A stretch of DNA of 64,000 bases. It comes from FACHB-T130 sp042747725. GTDB taxonomy: Bacteria; Cyanobacteriota; Cyanobacteriia; Cyanobacteriales; FACHB-T130. Position 1 is the stretch's first letter. Each line of letters opens with the position of its first letter. A model generated the notes under the pieces. That model made no database searches, was not told the origin of the DNA, and was given only the letters and a program-made list of their open reading frames with translations. This document shows, in pieces, positions 34,561 through 43,209 of the stretch. The position numbers and the translations under genes are program-made. The stretch lies in assembly GCF_042747725.1 (NCBI RefSeq), contig NZ_JBHZGO010000085.1:73908-137907 (forward strand), given 5' to 3'.

Positions 34561-36782
34561 GTCAATCTGATAATGCAACAAACCAAGCTGTGGGCAAGCC
34601 GATGGATCGGGTGGATGGACGCCTGAAGGTGACGGGCGGTGCCCGCTACTCGGCAGAAATCCCCCTAGAAAATCTCGCCTATGCCGTCACTATCGGCAGC
34701 GCGATCGCCTGTGGACGCATTAAAAGCATCGACACCAGTGCGGCGGAAAAGTGCGGGGGTGTACTGGGCATCTTGACGCACCTCAACGCGCCTAAACTCC
34801 GCCCAGTTGCCACCTTGTTAGGGGGTGGCGCTGCCGCTGAAAACCGCCTGGTGCTGCAAGAAGCGGTTGTACATCACATCGGTCAGCACATCGGCGTTGT
34901 CATTGCCGACACCCTAGAAAACGCCACCTACGCGGCATCCCTCGTCCGCGTCGATTACGAAGCAGAAACGCCGGTGGTGGAGATGGAAAAGGCGCAGGCA
35001 TACGCACCGAAGTCAGTGTTTGGCAGACCGCCAGAGACGATACGCGGCAATCCGATGCAAGCCTTAGCCGCTGCGGAGGTGCGGATTGAAGAAACTTACC
35101 GGACTCCCACCGAACACCACAACCCGATGGAAACGCACGCGACAACTGCCGTGTGGGAGGGAGATCGGCTCACCGTTTACGACGCGACGCAGTACAACTT
35201 CGGGGTGCGTCAGGCGATGGCGACGACGCTGGGTATCCCCGAAGAAAACGTGCGCGTCGTGTGTCAATTCATCGGTGGTGCGTTTGGCTGCAAAGGTTCG
35301 GTTTGGCCCCACGTAACCCTAGCTGCGATCGCTGCCCGTCAGGTTCGTCGTCCTGTGAAATTAGTTTTAACCCGCGAACAGATGTTTACCACCGTCGGGC
35401 ACCGGGCGGAAACTGAGCAACAAGTAGCACTCGGTGCAACGCGCGACGGTCGATTGACCGCGATCGCTCATCGGGGCATTTCCCATACTTCAACCTTCGA
35501 GGAATTCGTCGAACCGTACACCGTGGGGACACACATGATGTACGCCACTCCGAACTTGCAAGCCAAGCAAAGTCTCGTCCGTCTCAACAAAGGGACGCCG
35601 ACATTTATGCGTGCCCCTGGCGAAACTCCGGGGATGTTTGCCCTGGAATCGGCGATGGACGAACTCGCTTATGCCTTGAAACTCGACCCGATTGAGTTGC
35701 GCCTCCGCAATCACGCAGACACAGACCCCAGCAATAACCTACCTTGGTCGAGCAAGTCGCTCAAAGAATGTTACCAACTCGGCGCAGAAAAATTTGGCTG
35801 GTCGCGGCGCACTCCCGAACCGCGTTCGATGCGGGATGGTCGTTACTTGATTGGGATGGGCATGGCAAGCGCCACGTATCCCGTGAACCATTTTCCCGCT
35901 AGCGCTAGAGTCCGCATTTTGCAAGACGGCACCGCCTTGGCGCAGAGTGGTTCCCAAGAGATGGGCACGGGTACAGCGACAGTGATGGCGCAAGTCGCCG
36001 CCGACGCCCTTGGGTTGCCGGTTGAGCGAGTACGATTTGAACTGGGGGACACCGAGTTGCCCCGTGCGCCGGTATCGGGCGGTTCGGCAACGATGGGAAG
36101 CGTGGGGACTGCCGTGCATGAAGCGGCACAAGCAGCCCGTAGGAAGGTGCTGGAGTTGGCACGCACAGACGCTGGTTCCCCCCTGTACAACGTCCCGGAA
36201 ACGGACATGGCGACTGAGGGCGGACGCCTGTTTCTCAAGAGCGATCGCCACCAGGGCGAAACCTACCAAGAGGTGCTGATGCGCCAAAATTTGCAGCAAG
36301 TTGAAGAAAGCTTCGATGCCAAGTTTGCCCAAGCCGAGAAGAAGTTTTCCATGCACTCTTTCGGCGCTCAATTTGCCCAAGTGCGCGTCGATCCGGACTT
36401 GGGCGAAGTGCGCGTGACCCGCTTTGTGGGAGCCTTTGGAGTGGGACGGGCAATCAACCTCAAAACAGCGCGATCGCAAATGATTGGCGGTATCGTCATG
36501 GGGCTAGGCATGGCACTTTTAGAAGAAACGGTGACAGACTCCCGTACCGGGCGCATCGTCAACGCCAACCTGGGCGAGTACCACGTACCTGTCAACGCCG
36601 ACATCCCCGCAATTGAATCGTACTTCGTCGAAGAAATAGACCCGCACGTTAACCCGATTGGAGCCAAAGGCGCTGGCGAAATCGGCATCACTGGCGTCGC
36701 GGCGGCAGTGGCAAACGCTGTCTACCACGCCACCGGAAAGCGCATCCGCGACCTTCCGATTACGCCGGACAAATTGCTGTAA
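34557..36782 (+). CDS. paoC: Aldehyde oxidoreductase molybdenum subunit (PaoC-like)
   Basis: The catalytic subunit binds the molybdopterin cytosine dinucleotide cofactor. It has the N-terminal MDRVDGRLKVTGGARYSAE, the Mo-site stretch QFIGGAFGCKG, the SGSQEMGTGTATVMAQVAAD loop and the C-terminal PIGAKGAGEIG with the catalytic Glu near residue 708. It is 741 aa, a normal size. No export signal is present, as expected if it travels folded with PaoA through Tat. In the ancestral operon xdhC should follow directly, but 627 bp of repeats and two MITEs now lie between them. A high-GC bias toward its neighbours is visible in the ORF but may be ordinary for this operon. Confidence 0.9.
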   Translation: MSQSDNATNQAVGKPMDRVDGRLKVTGGARYSAEIPLENLAYAVTIGSAIACGRIKSIDTSAAEKCGGVLGILTHLNAPKLRPVATLLGGGAAAENRLVLQEAVVHHIGQHIGVVIADTLENATYAASLVRVDYEAETPVVEMEKAQAYAPKSVFGRPPETIRGNPMQALAAAEVRIEETYRTPTEHHNPMETHATTAVWEGDRLTVYDATQYNFGVRQAMATTLGIPEENVRVVCQFIGGAFGCKGSVWPHVTLAAIAARQVRRPVKLVLTREQMFTTVGHRAETEQQVALGATRDGRLTAIAHRGISHTSTFEEFVEPYTVGTHMMYATPNLQAKQSLVRLNKGTPTFMRAPGETPGMFALESAMDELAYALKLDPIELRLRNHADTDPSNNLPWSSKSLKECYQLGAEKFGWSRRTPEPRSMRDGRYLIGMGMASATYPVNHFPASARVRILQDGTALAQSGSQEMGTGTATVMAQVAADALGLPVERVRFELGDTELPRAPVSGGSATMGSVGTAVHEAAQAARRKVLELARTDAGSPLYNVPETDMATEGGRLFLKSDRHQGETYQEVLMRQNLQQVEESFDAKFAQAEKKFSMHSFGAQFAQVRVDPDLGEVRVTRFVGAFGVGRAINLKTARSQMIGGIVMGLGMALLEETVTDSRTGRIVNANLGEYHVPVNADIPAIESYFVEEIDPHVNPIGAKGAGEIGITGVAAAVANAVYHATGKRIRDLPITPDKLL

Positions 36783-36816
36783 GTTCACATCTTGCACCAG
36801 CCTCCACACCCGCCAG

Positions 36817-36865
36817 CCAGGGATTCAAATCCCTGGCTCATAGCTCAAGTCCACTTAAGTGGACT
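36817..36865. repeat. Two-hairpin module after paoC
   Basis: Palindrome GCCAGGGATT/AATCCCTGGC (36817-36838), linker TCATAGCTCAA and inner palindrome GTCCACTTAAGTGGAC (36850-36865). Same family as 32295-32406. Confidence 0.65.
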
Positions 36866-36872
36866 AAATGCT

Positions 36873-36965
36873 CAGGACTTACGCAAAGCTTATACATATA
36901 GCGTTCTTGTCGGTTCAATCCCCCTGTGGTTGCCCTTACTATGTGGTGATGTGCGGCGAGTCCTG
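36873..36965. mobile_element. MITE copy A
   Basis: 93 bp with left end CAGGACTTACGCAAAG and a decayed right end GGCGAGTCCTG. Its flanks share only TGCT (4 bp), so its target duplication is imperfect. It lies between paoC and xdhC. Confidence 0.8.
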
Positions 36966-36983
36966 TGCTGCTTCCCAGCCCAC

Positions 36984-37077
36984 CAGGACTTACGCAAAGC
37001 TTATACATATAGTGTTCTTGTCGGTTCAATCCCCCTGTGGTTGCGGTGGCAGATGTAGTGATGTTGCGTAAGTCCTG
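36984..37077. mobile_element. MITE copy B
   Basis: 94 bp from CAGGACTTACGCAA to TTGCGTAAGTCCTG, with a 5-bp target duplication CCCAC at 36979-36983 and 37078-37082. Its right half is the closest match to the fragment in the exonuclease gene. Confidence 0.88.
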
Positions 37078-37203
37078 CCCACTTTACGCGATGTGCGACT
37101 TTTTTTAGCCCCCCTTTTTAAGGCAGGGCTATTTCTCCTGAAACCTGCCAGCTACTTAAGTCCACGAGCTTTTAGCCCAAGTCATCTACAGACGACTCAA
37201 ATA

Positions 37204-37318
37204 CTAATGTACAGTCGTCTAAAGACGACTTTAGCTATGAGACAGGGGTTTCAACCCCTGGCTAATGTACAGTCGTCTAAAGACGACTTTAGCTATGAGA
37301 CAGGGTTTCAACCCCTGG
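37204..37318. repeat. Two tandem two-hairpin modules, 58-bp period
   Basis: Inner palindrome GTCGTCTAAAGACGAC, linker TTTAGCTATGAGA and outer palindrome CAGGGGTTTCAACCCCTG, repeated at 37204-37261 and 37262-37318; one G is lost in the second copy. A further diverged copy with GTCATCTACAGACGAC lies at about 37170-37200. Confidence 0.7.
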
Positions 37319-37409
37319 CAGATTATAGCGATGGAAATTAATTTCCAAGCGGGGTGACAAGGCGAACTTGAGAATGCTCTCAGAGATTAGCCGCATAAAG
37401 GCGAAAACA

Positions 37410-38540
37410 ATGAAGGAATTACAGGAGATTGTTGCCGCATTTGCCAAAGCCAAAAATTGCGGCAAGACAGTAGCGATCGCCACCATTGTCAAAGTCAGTG
37501 GATCTACCTACCGGCGACCGGGCGCTCGAATGCTGATGACTCTAGAAGGTGAGAGAATCGGTTCGATTAGCGGTGGTTGTCTGGAGAATGACGTTTTTGA
37601 ACGCGCTCAACAGGTCATCGTGTCGGGTGAACCCATGTTGGTGAACTACGATACGACCTCCGACAATGACATCGTCTGGGGACTGGGACTCGGTTGTAAA
37701 GGAATGGTACAGGTTCTGATTGAGCGCCTAACTCCAGAGAACTTAAGTCCCTTGACTTTTCTGGCAGAATGTCTGCATCGTCGGCAAGTGGGAGTTCTGG
37801 CAACTATATTTCACATTGAAGGTCAAATAAAGGCACCAGTCGGAACCCATTTAATGTTGCATCAAGATGGCACTATTTTCAGTAACCTCGAAGATGCGGA
37901 TTTGAGTGCAGACATCCTCGAAGATGCCCGTGAAGTGCTTGATAAAAATTGTTCGCAGGTAAAACTGTATCCCTTATTGGGAGGGAAAGCCGAAGTTTTT
38001 CTCGAAGCGATTCAGCCACCTGTCTCGCTGGTCATTTTCGGAGCGGGTGACGATGCCATCCCAGTGGTACGCTTGGCGAAGGAATTGGGATGGTACGTGA
38101 CACTAATTGATAGCCGACCTGCCAATGCAACATCAGCTCGATTTCCCAGCGCCGATGAAGTTATTTTGTCCCGTCCAGAGGCAATTCATGAAACCGTAGA
38201 AATCAATAACCGCACGGTAGCTGTGGTGATGACCCATAACTATCTGCACGACCTAGAAATCCTGAAAACTCTTTTGCCTTCTCCCGTGCAATACTTAGGC
38301 ATTCTTGGTCCCAAGAGAAGAACCGAACAGTTACTTCTTGAGCTAAAAGAATGGGGAATTCAGCTGACAGAAGCCCAACTTCACCGCTTGCATGGTCCCG
38401 TGGGGCTGGATATTGGCGCTGATACACCGGAAGCGATCGCACTCTCAATTGTGGCGGAAATTCAAGCGGTTCTCGCCGATCGTTCGGGTGGTTTATTAAG
38501 AAACCGCCAGGAACCGATTCACAACCGGAGTACCAGATGA
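37410..38540 (+). CDS. xdhC: XdhC/PaoD-family molybdoenzyme maturation factor
   Basis: XdhC-type chaperones bind the molybdenum cofactor and insert it, sulfurated, into xanthine-oxidase-family enzymes. N-terminal hallmark: TVAIATIVKVSGSTYRRPGARML, then IGSISGGCLENDVF with the conserved Cys. The C-terminal half is a Rossmann domain with LVIFGAGDDAIPVVRLAKE and GLDIGADTPEAIALSIVAEI. ATG 37410 has AAAGG nine bases upstream and gives 376 aa; the frame is open to 37368. It overlaps mocA by four bases. Its target should be the PaoABC-like enzyme encoded just upstream. Confidence 0.9.
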   Translation: MKELQEIVAAFAKAKNCGKTVAIATIVKVSGSTYRRPGARMLMTLEGERIGSISGGCLENDVFERAQQVIVSGEPMLVNYDTTSDNDIVWGLGLGCKGMVQVLIERLTPENLSPLTFLAECLHRRQVGVLATIFHIEGQIKAPVGTHLMLHQDGTIFSNLEDADLSADILEDAREVLDKNCSQVKLYPLLGGKAEVFLEAIQPPVSLVIFGAGDDAIPVVRLAKELGWYVTLIDSRPANATSARFPSADEVILSRPEAIHETVEINNRTVAVVMTHNYLHDLEILKTLLPSPVQYLGILGPKRRTEQLLLELKEWGIQLTEAQLHRLHGPVGLDIGADTPEAIALSIVAEIQAVLADRSGGLLRNRQEPIHNRSTR

Positions 38541-39199
38541 ATGCGCCTGTCGTCGGTTTGATCGTTCTCGCCGCCGGAGCATCCACTCGCATGGGGACTC
38601 CAAAACAACTGCTGTTGTATCAAGGACGCAGCTTCCTCCGCCACACCGCAGAAATTGCGATCGCTTCCATCTGTCAACCCATCGTTGTCGTTCTGGGAGC
38701 TAATGCAGAACGAATGAAGCCAGAAGTCAACTTATTACCCGTACAAATCGTAGAAAACCCACAGTGGGCGGAGGGGATGAGTTCTTCGATTCGGGTGGGT
38801 ATTGAAGCACTGGCTAATTTAAATCAGAACTTAGAAGCCGTTGCGATCGCCCTTTGCGATCAGCCTTTCATCTCTTCCCAACTACTCAATCAAATCGTGG
38901 AAGCCTATCATCTCACGCGCCAACCGATTATTGCTTCAGAGTATGCAGGAAGCTTGGGCGTACCCGCTTTGTTCAGCCGTACCTTGTTCCCAGAACTGAT
39001 GAGCCTGAAAACTACCGTAGGCGCAAAACAAATCATTAAAAAATACTCCTCAGAAGTCTTTCGCCTCCCCTTTCCGGAGGGTGTTATCGACATTGACACC
39101 CCAAAAGATTACCAAAAATTTCAAGCGATCGCTGGCGAACATCTACAAAACCGAGAAAGCCTTACTAAGTGTAAAGGTGGAAACCCGCGCGAAAGTTAG
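38537..39199 (+). CDS. mocA: Molybdenum cofactor cytidylyltransferase
   Basis: A nucleotidyltransferase of the MobA/MocA superfamily. The CTP-binding N-terminus is VLAAGASTRMGTPKQLL (about residues 10-26), followed by IVENPQWAEGMSSSIRVGI and ALCDQPFISSQLL. These are the MocA signatures that make the cytosine dinucleotide form of the cofactor, which is the form used by PaoC-type enzymes. The length is 220 aa. It begins inside the last codon region of xdhC (ATGA), so it is translationally coupled. It completes a maturation module for the enzyme encoded by 32859-36782. Confidence 0.9.
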   Translation: MNAPVVGLIVLAAGASTRMGTPKQLLLYQGRSFLRHTAEIAIASICQPIVVVLGANAERMKPEVNLLPVQIVENPQWAEGMSSSIRVGIEALANLNQNLEAVAIALCDQPFISSQLLNQIVEAYHLTRQPIIASEYAGSLGVPALFSRTLFPELMSLKTTVGAKQIIKKYSSEVFRLPFPEGVIDIDTPKDYQKFQAIAGEHLQNRESLTKCKGGNPRES

Positions 39200-39250
39200 G
39201 GAAACATGGCTACTTTTGGGTTAGCTAATCGTTAACGTTATTTTCTTGTT

Positions 39251-39339
39251 AGACATCTCCAGAAATTAAAGGTGCGTTGCCTGAAACCCTTGTAGAGACG
39301 CAAAATTTCGCGTCTCTACATTATTTTTTGGAGATGTCT
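39251..39339. repeat. Nested palindrome with GTAGAGACGC core
   Basis: Outer arms AGACATCTCC (39251-39260) and GGAGATGTCT (39330-39339) enclose an inner hairpin TGTAGAGACGC (39291-39301) with GCGTCTCTACA (39310-39320), then TTATTTTTT. The inner hairpin plus T-run may terminate the mocA transcript. Confidence 0.6.
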
Positions 39340-39424
39340 GTTCAAAATCACACCTATGGCAAGCGACAAAACATCGTTCCCTGCGTAGACTGAGCGCAGG
39401 CAAACTTCCACAAAGAAATTAGCG

Positions 39425-40411
39425 ATGAAGACACGACAGTTAGGACGAAGCGATCTCACCGTCTCGGCAATTGGTTTGGGTTGCATGGGAATGTCAGATT
39501 TTTACAGCAACCGCGATGATACTGAATCGATTGCCACCATTCATCGGGCGCTGGAATTGGGGCTAAATTTTCTCGACACGGCTGATATGTATGGGCCATT
39601 CAAGAACGAAGAACTGGTCGGACGAGCAATTAGCGATCGCCGCGACCAAATTGTTCTCGCGACTAAATTCGGCATCGTTCGCAGCGAAGACCCGACCGTT
39701 CGCAGTATCAATGGCAAACCAGAGTATGTTCGCTCAGCCTGCGAGGCTAGTTTGCGTCGTCTGGGTGTAGAGACGATTGACCTGTACTACCAGCATCGAG
39801 TTGACCCAAATACTCCCATTGAGGAAACCGTCGGTGCGATGGCGCAACTGGTTCAAGAAGGCAAGGTGAGATATTTAGGACTCTCGGAAGCTGGCTCGGA
39901 AACCTTGCGTCGCGCTGGCTCCGTACATCAAATTACCGCGTTGCAGAGCGAGTATTCCCTGTGGAGCCGCGATCCTGAAGACGAAATTCTTGCCACCTGC
40001 CGAGAGCTTGGCATTGGCTTTGTTGCCTATAGCCCGCTCGGACGGGGGTTTTTGACGGGTCAGATCAAAAGCTTTGATGACTTGGCTGCTGATGATTACC
40101 GCCGCAACTCACCGCGTTTTCAGGGCGAGAACTTTCAGAAAAACCTGGAACTGGTGCAACGGATTGACGAAATTGCCCAAGAAAAAGGCTGCCAATCGGC
40201 GCAGCTGGCTCTTGCTTGGGTGCTGGCGCAGGGTGAAGACATTGTTCCCATTCCCGGAACTAAGCGGCGGCAATATTTGGAAGAAAATATCGCCGCGCTG
40301 GAAGTGAATCTGACACCAGAAGATTTGCAGCGCATCGACGAAGTGGCACCTAAGGGCGTCGCTAGTGGGGGACGTTATCCGGAATCGATGATGAGCATGG
40401 TAAACCGCTGA
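39425..40411 (+). CDS. Aldo/keto reductase
   Basis: A 328-aa NADPH-dependent aldo/keto reductase of the IolS/YhdN-like branch. Start motif RQLGRSDLTVSAIGLGCMGMSD. Catalytic tetrad: Asp in FLDTADMYG, Tyr in the same motif, Lys in VLATKFG and His in LYYQHRVDPN. The cofactor site near the C-terminus is PIPGTKRRQYLEENI. The family reduces diverse aldehydes or ketones; here the substrate is unknown. The proximity to the aldehyde oxidoreductase suggests aldehyde metabolism, but this is only contextual. A second, broken reductase follows 138 bp later. Confidence 0.9.
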   Translation: MKTRQLGRSDLTVSAIGLGCMGMSDFYSNRDDTESIATIHRALELGLNFLDTADMYGPFKNEELVGRAISDRRDQIVLATKFGIVRSEDPTVRSINGKPEYVRSACEASLRRLGVETIDLYYQHRVDPNTPIEETVGAMAQLVQEGKVRYLGLSEAGSETLRRAGSVHQITALQSEYSLWSRDPEDEILATCRELGIGFVAYSPLGRGFLTGQIKSFDDLAADDYRRNSPRFQGENFQKNLELVQRIDEIAQEKGCQSAQLALAWVLAQGEDIVPIPGTKRRQYLEENIAALEVNLTPEDLQRIDEVAPKGVASGGRYPESMMSMVNR

Positions 40412-40820
40412 CATTTTTGATCGACGGTGTCTGCTACAAAGATGCTTGTGACAGGTCAAAGTTACTGCGTGCAATCCTGAAAGAGGTTAATTCCTAGCAA
40501 TCAGATTTTTGGCTGGCGCTAAAACTACCTTCGTTATACAAGGAAAACCATGAGATACAAGCTATTAGGAAAGAGTGGATTAAGAGTTTCGGAACTCTGC
40601 CTTGGCACAATGACTTTTGGTGAAGATTGGGGCTGGGGCGCATCCAAAGATGAAAGCCGCCAAATATTTGATGCCTTTGTGGAAGCAGGAGGTAACTTTA
40701 TTGACACTGCCAACGGCTACACAGAGGGCACCAGCGAGAAAATAGTTGGTGAGTTCATTGCCTCAGAACGGGAACGCTTTGTCGTTGCCACCAAATACTC
40801 GTTTCCCTTGCATATGAGCG

Positions 40821-40843
40821 AACTGACAAGTCAGCGCTTCGCT
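40821..40843. mobile_element. 23-bp hairpin insertion 1 in a HIP1 site
   Basis: Starts AACTGACAAG and ends GCGCTTCGCT. CTGAC/GTCAG around AA, flanked by GCGAA/TTCGC, folds as a hairpin. It separates GCG from ATCGC of a HIP1 octamer. Confidence 0.85.
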
Positions 40844-41319
40844 ATCGCTCAGGCAACCCCAATGGCAGTGGCAACCATCGCAAGAACATGATGCAGTCGC
40901 TAGAAGGCAGCCTGAAACGGCTTAAAACTGACTACATTGACGTATACTGGCTGCAAGCTTGGGATTTCATGACGCCCGTGGAGGAGGTGATGCGTGCCTT
41001 CGATGACATGGTACGCTCTGGCAAGGTACTCTACATTGGCATTTCTGACGCACCCGCTTGGATTATTTCACAAGCAAACACCCTGGCGCAGTGTTACGGT
41101 TGGACGCCGTTTGTAGCGCTGCAAGTCGAGTACAGTTTGATTCAGCGGACGCCAGAACGCGACTTGTTACCGATGGCAAAGGCATTCGACTTGGCAATTA
41201 CACCGTGGTCGCCATTGGGTGGCGGTGTGCTAACGGGCAAGTACAATCAGCCCAATAGCAGCAGCCAACAAGGGCGAATCGGAACTATAGGAGGGAATAT
41301 TTCCGAAAGCCAGTTAGCG

Positions 41320-41342
41320 AACTGACAAGTCAGCGCTTCGCT
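41320..41342. mobile_element. 23-bp hairpin insertion 2 in a HIP1 site
   Basis: Identical to the first copy, in the same orientation, again between GCG and ATCGC. The identity of the two, including flanks, spans 32 bp (40818-40849, 41317-41348). Confidence 0.85.
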
Positions 41343-41642
41343 ATCGCTGACGTTGTTTGTCAAGTTGCCAAAGAAAGTGGACACACGCCTTCACAAGTGG
41401 CGCTGGCTTGGCTTAGCGCTCAAAGCAGCGTCATCATCCCGATTATCGGTTCTCGGAAGGTAAGCCAGATCGAAGATAATCTGGCTTGTCTGGATGTCAA
41501 GCTGATGCCAGAACATTTGCAACGCCTCAATGAGGTAAGTCAGATCGATCTGGGCTTCCCCCATGACTTCCTGAGTAATGACACGATCCGCGATCGCCTT
41601 TATGGTGGCACATTCAACTTAATCGACAATCATCGCAGCTGA

Positions 41643-42261
41643 AATCAGGGTAAGGAAGAAATTAATAAACCTATGCTTTTTTCCCGATCGAGGATAGGGT
41701 CATCAAACAGGCTTCACGATTGCTTACCAACACATTCAGGAGTTACGTAAAGCTTATATATATAGCGTTCTTGTCGGTTCAATCCCCCTGTGGTTGCCCT
41801 TACTATGTGGTGATGTTGCGTAAGTCCTGACATTACGAGGTAGTGCGATCTTCCCACGATTGCTAAAAACGTTGTGATGAGATGCCAGTGGTTCAGATCC
41901 CGACTTCTCTCTCGAATTCGGGGATCTCGCCTTCACGAATCATTTAGGATTGCTATATTCCGAAGGAATTGCTGAAAACGAGTTTCATCTCTACAAAGCA
42001 TTGCGAACGCTAGAGCCTGTAGAGTAATTGGGCAAATTCCCGGCGTGCCACCGATTTGAGAAGAGGACTTTCCGACGGATAATGTAGCTGACCCTGAAGG
42101 TCGCAACTTTAAGACAGCGATCGCGCTAATTGTCCCAGCGCTAATTATCGGTCGCCACACTACCATTGCTCCCCTAAATCTAAATCTAAAATCACAGTTT
42201 TCCGTGTTCCGAAATCTCTAAATTGTTCCACAATTAAGGGAACCTCTATTAAGGAATCGTT
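41643..42261. other. Intergenic region with MITE C
   Basis: Besides MITE C, it holds a GATCCCGA/TCGGGGATC palindrome near 41900-41930 and HIP1 sites. A short stretch at 42100-42170 (with ADPEGRNFKTAIALI-like frame) could be a gene remnant but has no start or homologue I can name. Confidence 0.4.
41737..41829. mobile_element. MITE copy C
   Basis: 93 bp, ends CAGGAGTTACGTAAAG and TTGCGTAAGTCCTG, with target duplication ACATT at 41732-41736 and 41830-41834. Its left end has two changes from the consensus. Confidence 0.88.
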
Positions 42262-42378
42262 ATGGGCAAGGAAAAGGAAAAGGGTGGTAGAGAATCCAAA
42301 AAGCCTAAAAAGGAATCTGATGGCGCTAAGAAGGAGAAGAAAGATCCGAATAGACACGACGGGCCAGGAGGGAAGTAA
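42262..42378 (+). CDS. Small lysine-rich peptide, 38 aa
   Basis: ATG-started frame with AAGGA six bases before the start. The product alternates Lys with Glu, Gly and Asp (GKEKEKGGRESKKPKKES...) and ends HDGPGGK. It is probably disordered and charged. No known family is recognised. The good ribosome site supports translation. Confidence 0.5.
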   Translation: MGKEKEKGGRESKKPKKESDGAKKEKKDPNRHDGPGGK

Positions 42379-42460
42379 ACCTAACTAGACGAGTTCCGTC
42401 TTCATATGACCCGCTCCTCTTGTAGGATAGTCTTGGCATCCCGATCTGACCTCTTCTCAA

Positions 42461-42528
42461 CCCCTTCCTTACTAAGGGAAGGGGCAACTGAATTCCCCCT
42501 TCCCTGCTAAGGGGGCTGGGAGATTAGG
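42461..42528. repeat. Two-stem C/G-rich repeat
   Basis: CCCCTTCCTTACTAAGGGAAGGGG, here as stem with a 20-nt span, then CCCCCTTCCCTGCTAAGGGGG, ending GGGAGATTAGG. It lies downstream of the LuxR-type gene. Confidence 0.55.
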
Positions 42529-42576
42529 TTTGCCAAGCGTGGTGCTTTAAGTGGATAGCCATCACCCTTCATCTGC

Positions 42577-43209
42577 TTAAAGCAGAATCAAACCCAACCT
42601 CGCACCCAGAGTAACCGCCTCAGTCCGACTAGAAGCATTGAGCTTTTGAAAGATCGATGATACGTGGAACTTGACGGTATGCTCGGAGATGGTCAAGTGC
42701 TTGGCAATATTCTTGTTACCCATTCCCAGCGCCAGCATCCCTAAGACCTCGATCTCCCGTGGTGTCAGCGCCTGAATCGGGGAAGCAGGCAGTCGGCGTG
42801 CGGAGGACTCTTTGAGAGGTAGCAAATCCATAAAGTCTGGATGCAGCACCACCAGCCCAAGCGCTGCTGCCACGACAGTTGCGACAATTTCCTCAGCCGT
42901 TGCCGTTCGCGGTAAGATCGCTTGCACGCCGACTTGCAAAACCGACTCTAGCCAAGTGCTGTGGGGGTTGTTCGCTAAAATGACAAATGCCGGAGATTCT
43001 GCACCAAGCGCGAGTAATTTCTCTTCAGCAGGATCGTCATCTGAGAAGGAATAATCCAGCAACACCACATCGGGTTGTAGTTCCTCCGGCACCAAAGTGT
43101 CTGTGCTAGACGAACTACCGACGATTTCCAGCAACTCAGAGGTGCGGATGATGCTCTCCAACCCCGCACGCACGATGGGATTTTCGGCTGTCACCATGAC
43201 CGAAATCAC
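42577..43209 (-). CDS. LuxR-type response regulator with atypical receiver
   Basis: A 210-aa NarL/FixJ-type regulator. The receiver covers residues 1-120, with the likely phosphorylation Asp in VVLLDYSFSD (about residue 53). The usual acidic pair at the N-terminus is replaced (TAENPIV), and the conserved Lys of the LLK motif is Arg (ILPRTAT). The LuxR-type HTH is at about 145-205: ALTPREIEVLGMLALGMGNKNIA and SEHTVKFHVSSIFQKLNASS. It probably binds DNA as a dimer, perhaps without phosphorylation. It overlaps the upstream protease gene by four bases and forms a three-gene operon with both proteases. Confidence 0.88.
   Translation of the reverse strand: MISVMVTAENPIVRAGLESIIRTSELLEIVGSSSSTDTLVPEELQPDVVLLDYSFSDDDPAEEKLLALGAESPAFVILANNPHSTWLESVLQVGVQAILPRTATAEEIVATVVAAALGLVVLHPDFMDLLPLKESSARRLPASPIQALTPREIEVLGMLALGMGNKNIAKHLTISEHTVKFHVSSIFQKLNASSRTEAVTLGARLGLILL

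Larger units (their letters stand above)
40550..41642 (+). pseudogene. Aldo/keto reductase broken by two 23-bp insertions
   Basis: The sequence starts MRYKLLGKSGLRVSELCLG and has the reductase motifs FIDTANGYTEG and VATKYS, but two frame breaks occur. Insertions of 23 bp at 40821-40843 and 41320-41342 each shift the frame. Removing both gives one 348-aa frame with the expected junctions MSDRSGNPNGSGNHRKNMMQ and SQLAIADVVCQVA. Both insertion sites then read GCGATCGC. A conserved His in the YWLHAWD-type motif reads YWLQAWD, possibly further decay. Fragments of 113, 145 and 81 aa remain translatable; the protein is probably not functional unless the inserts are bypassed. Confidence 0.9.

Noticed and set aside
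35739..36479. 246-codon minus-strand frame inside paoC
   Set aside because: A shadow of the GC-rich catalytic subunit gene; the plus strand has clear family motifs.
36792..37071. Open frames of 88, 67 and 63 codons in the paoC-xdhC spacer
   Set aside because: They are translations of MITE copies A and B (repeated TYAKLIH.. phrase), not genes.
32295..37318. CRISPR array
   Set aside because: Repeats are palindromic modules with irregular spacing and no unique spacers; no cas genes.
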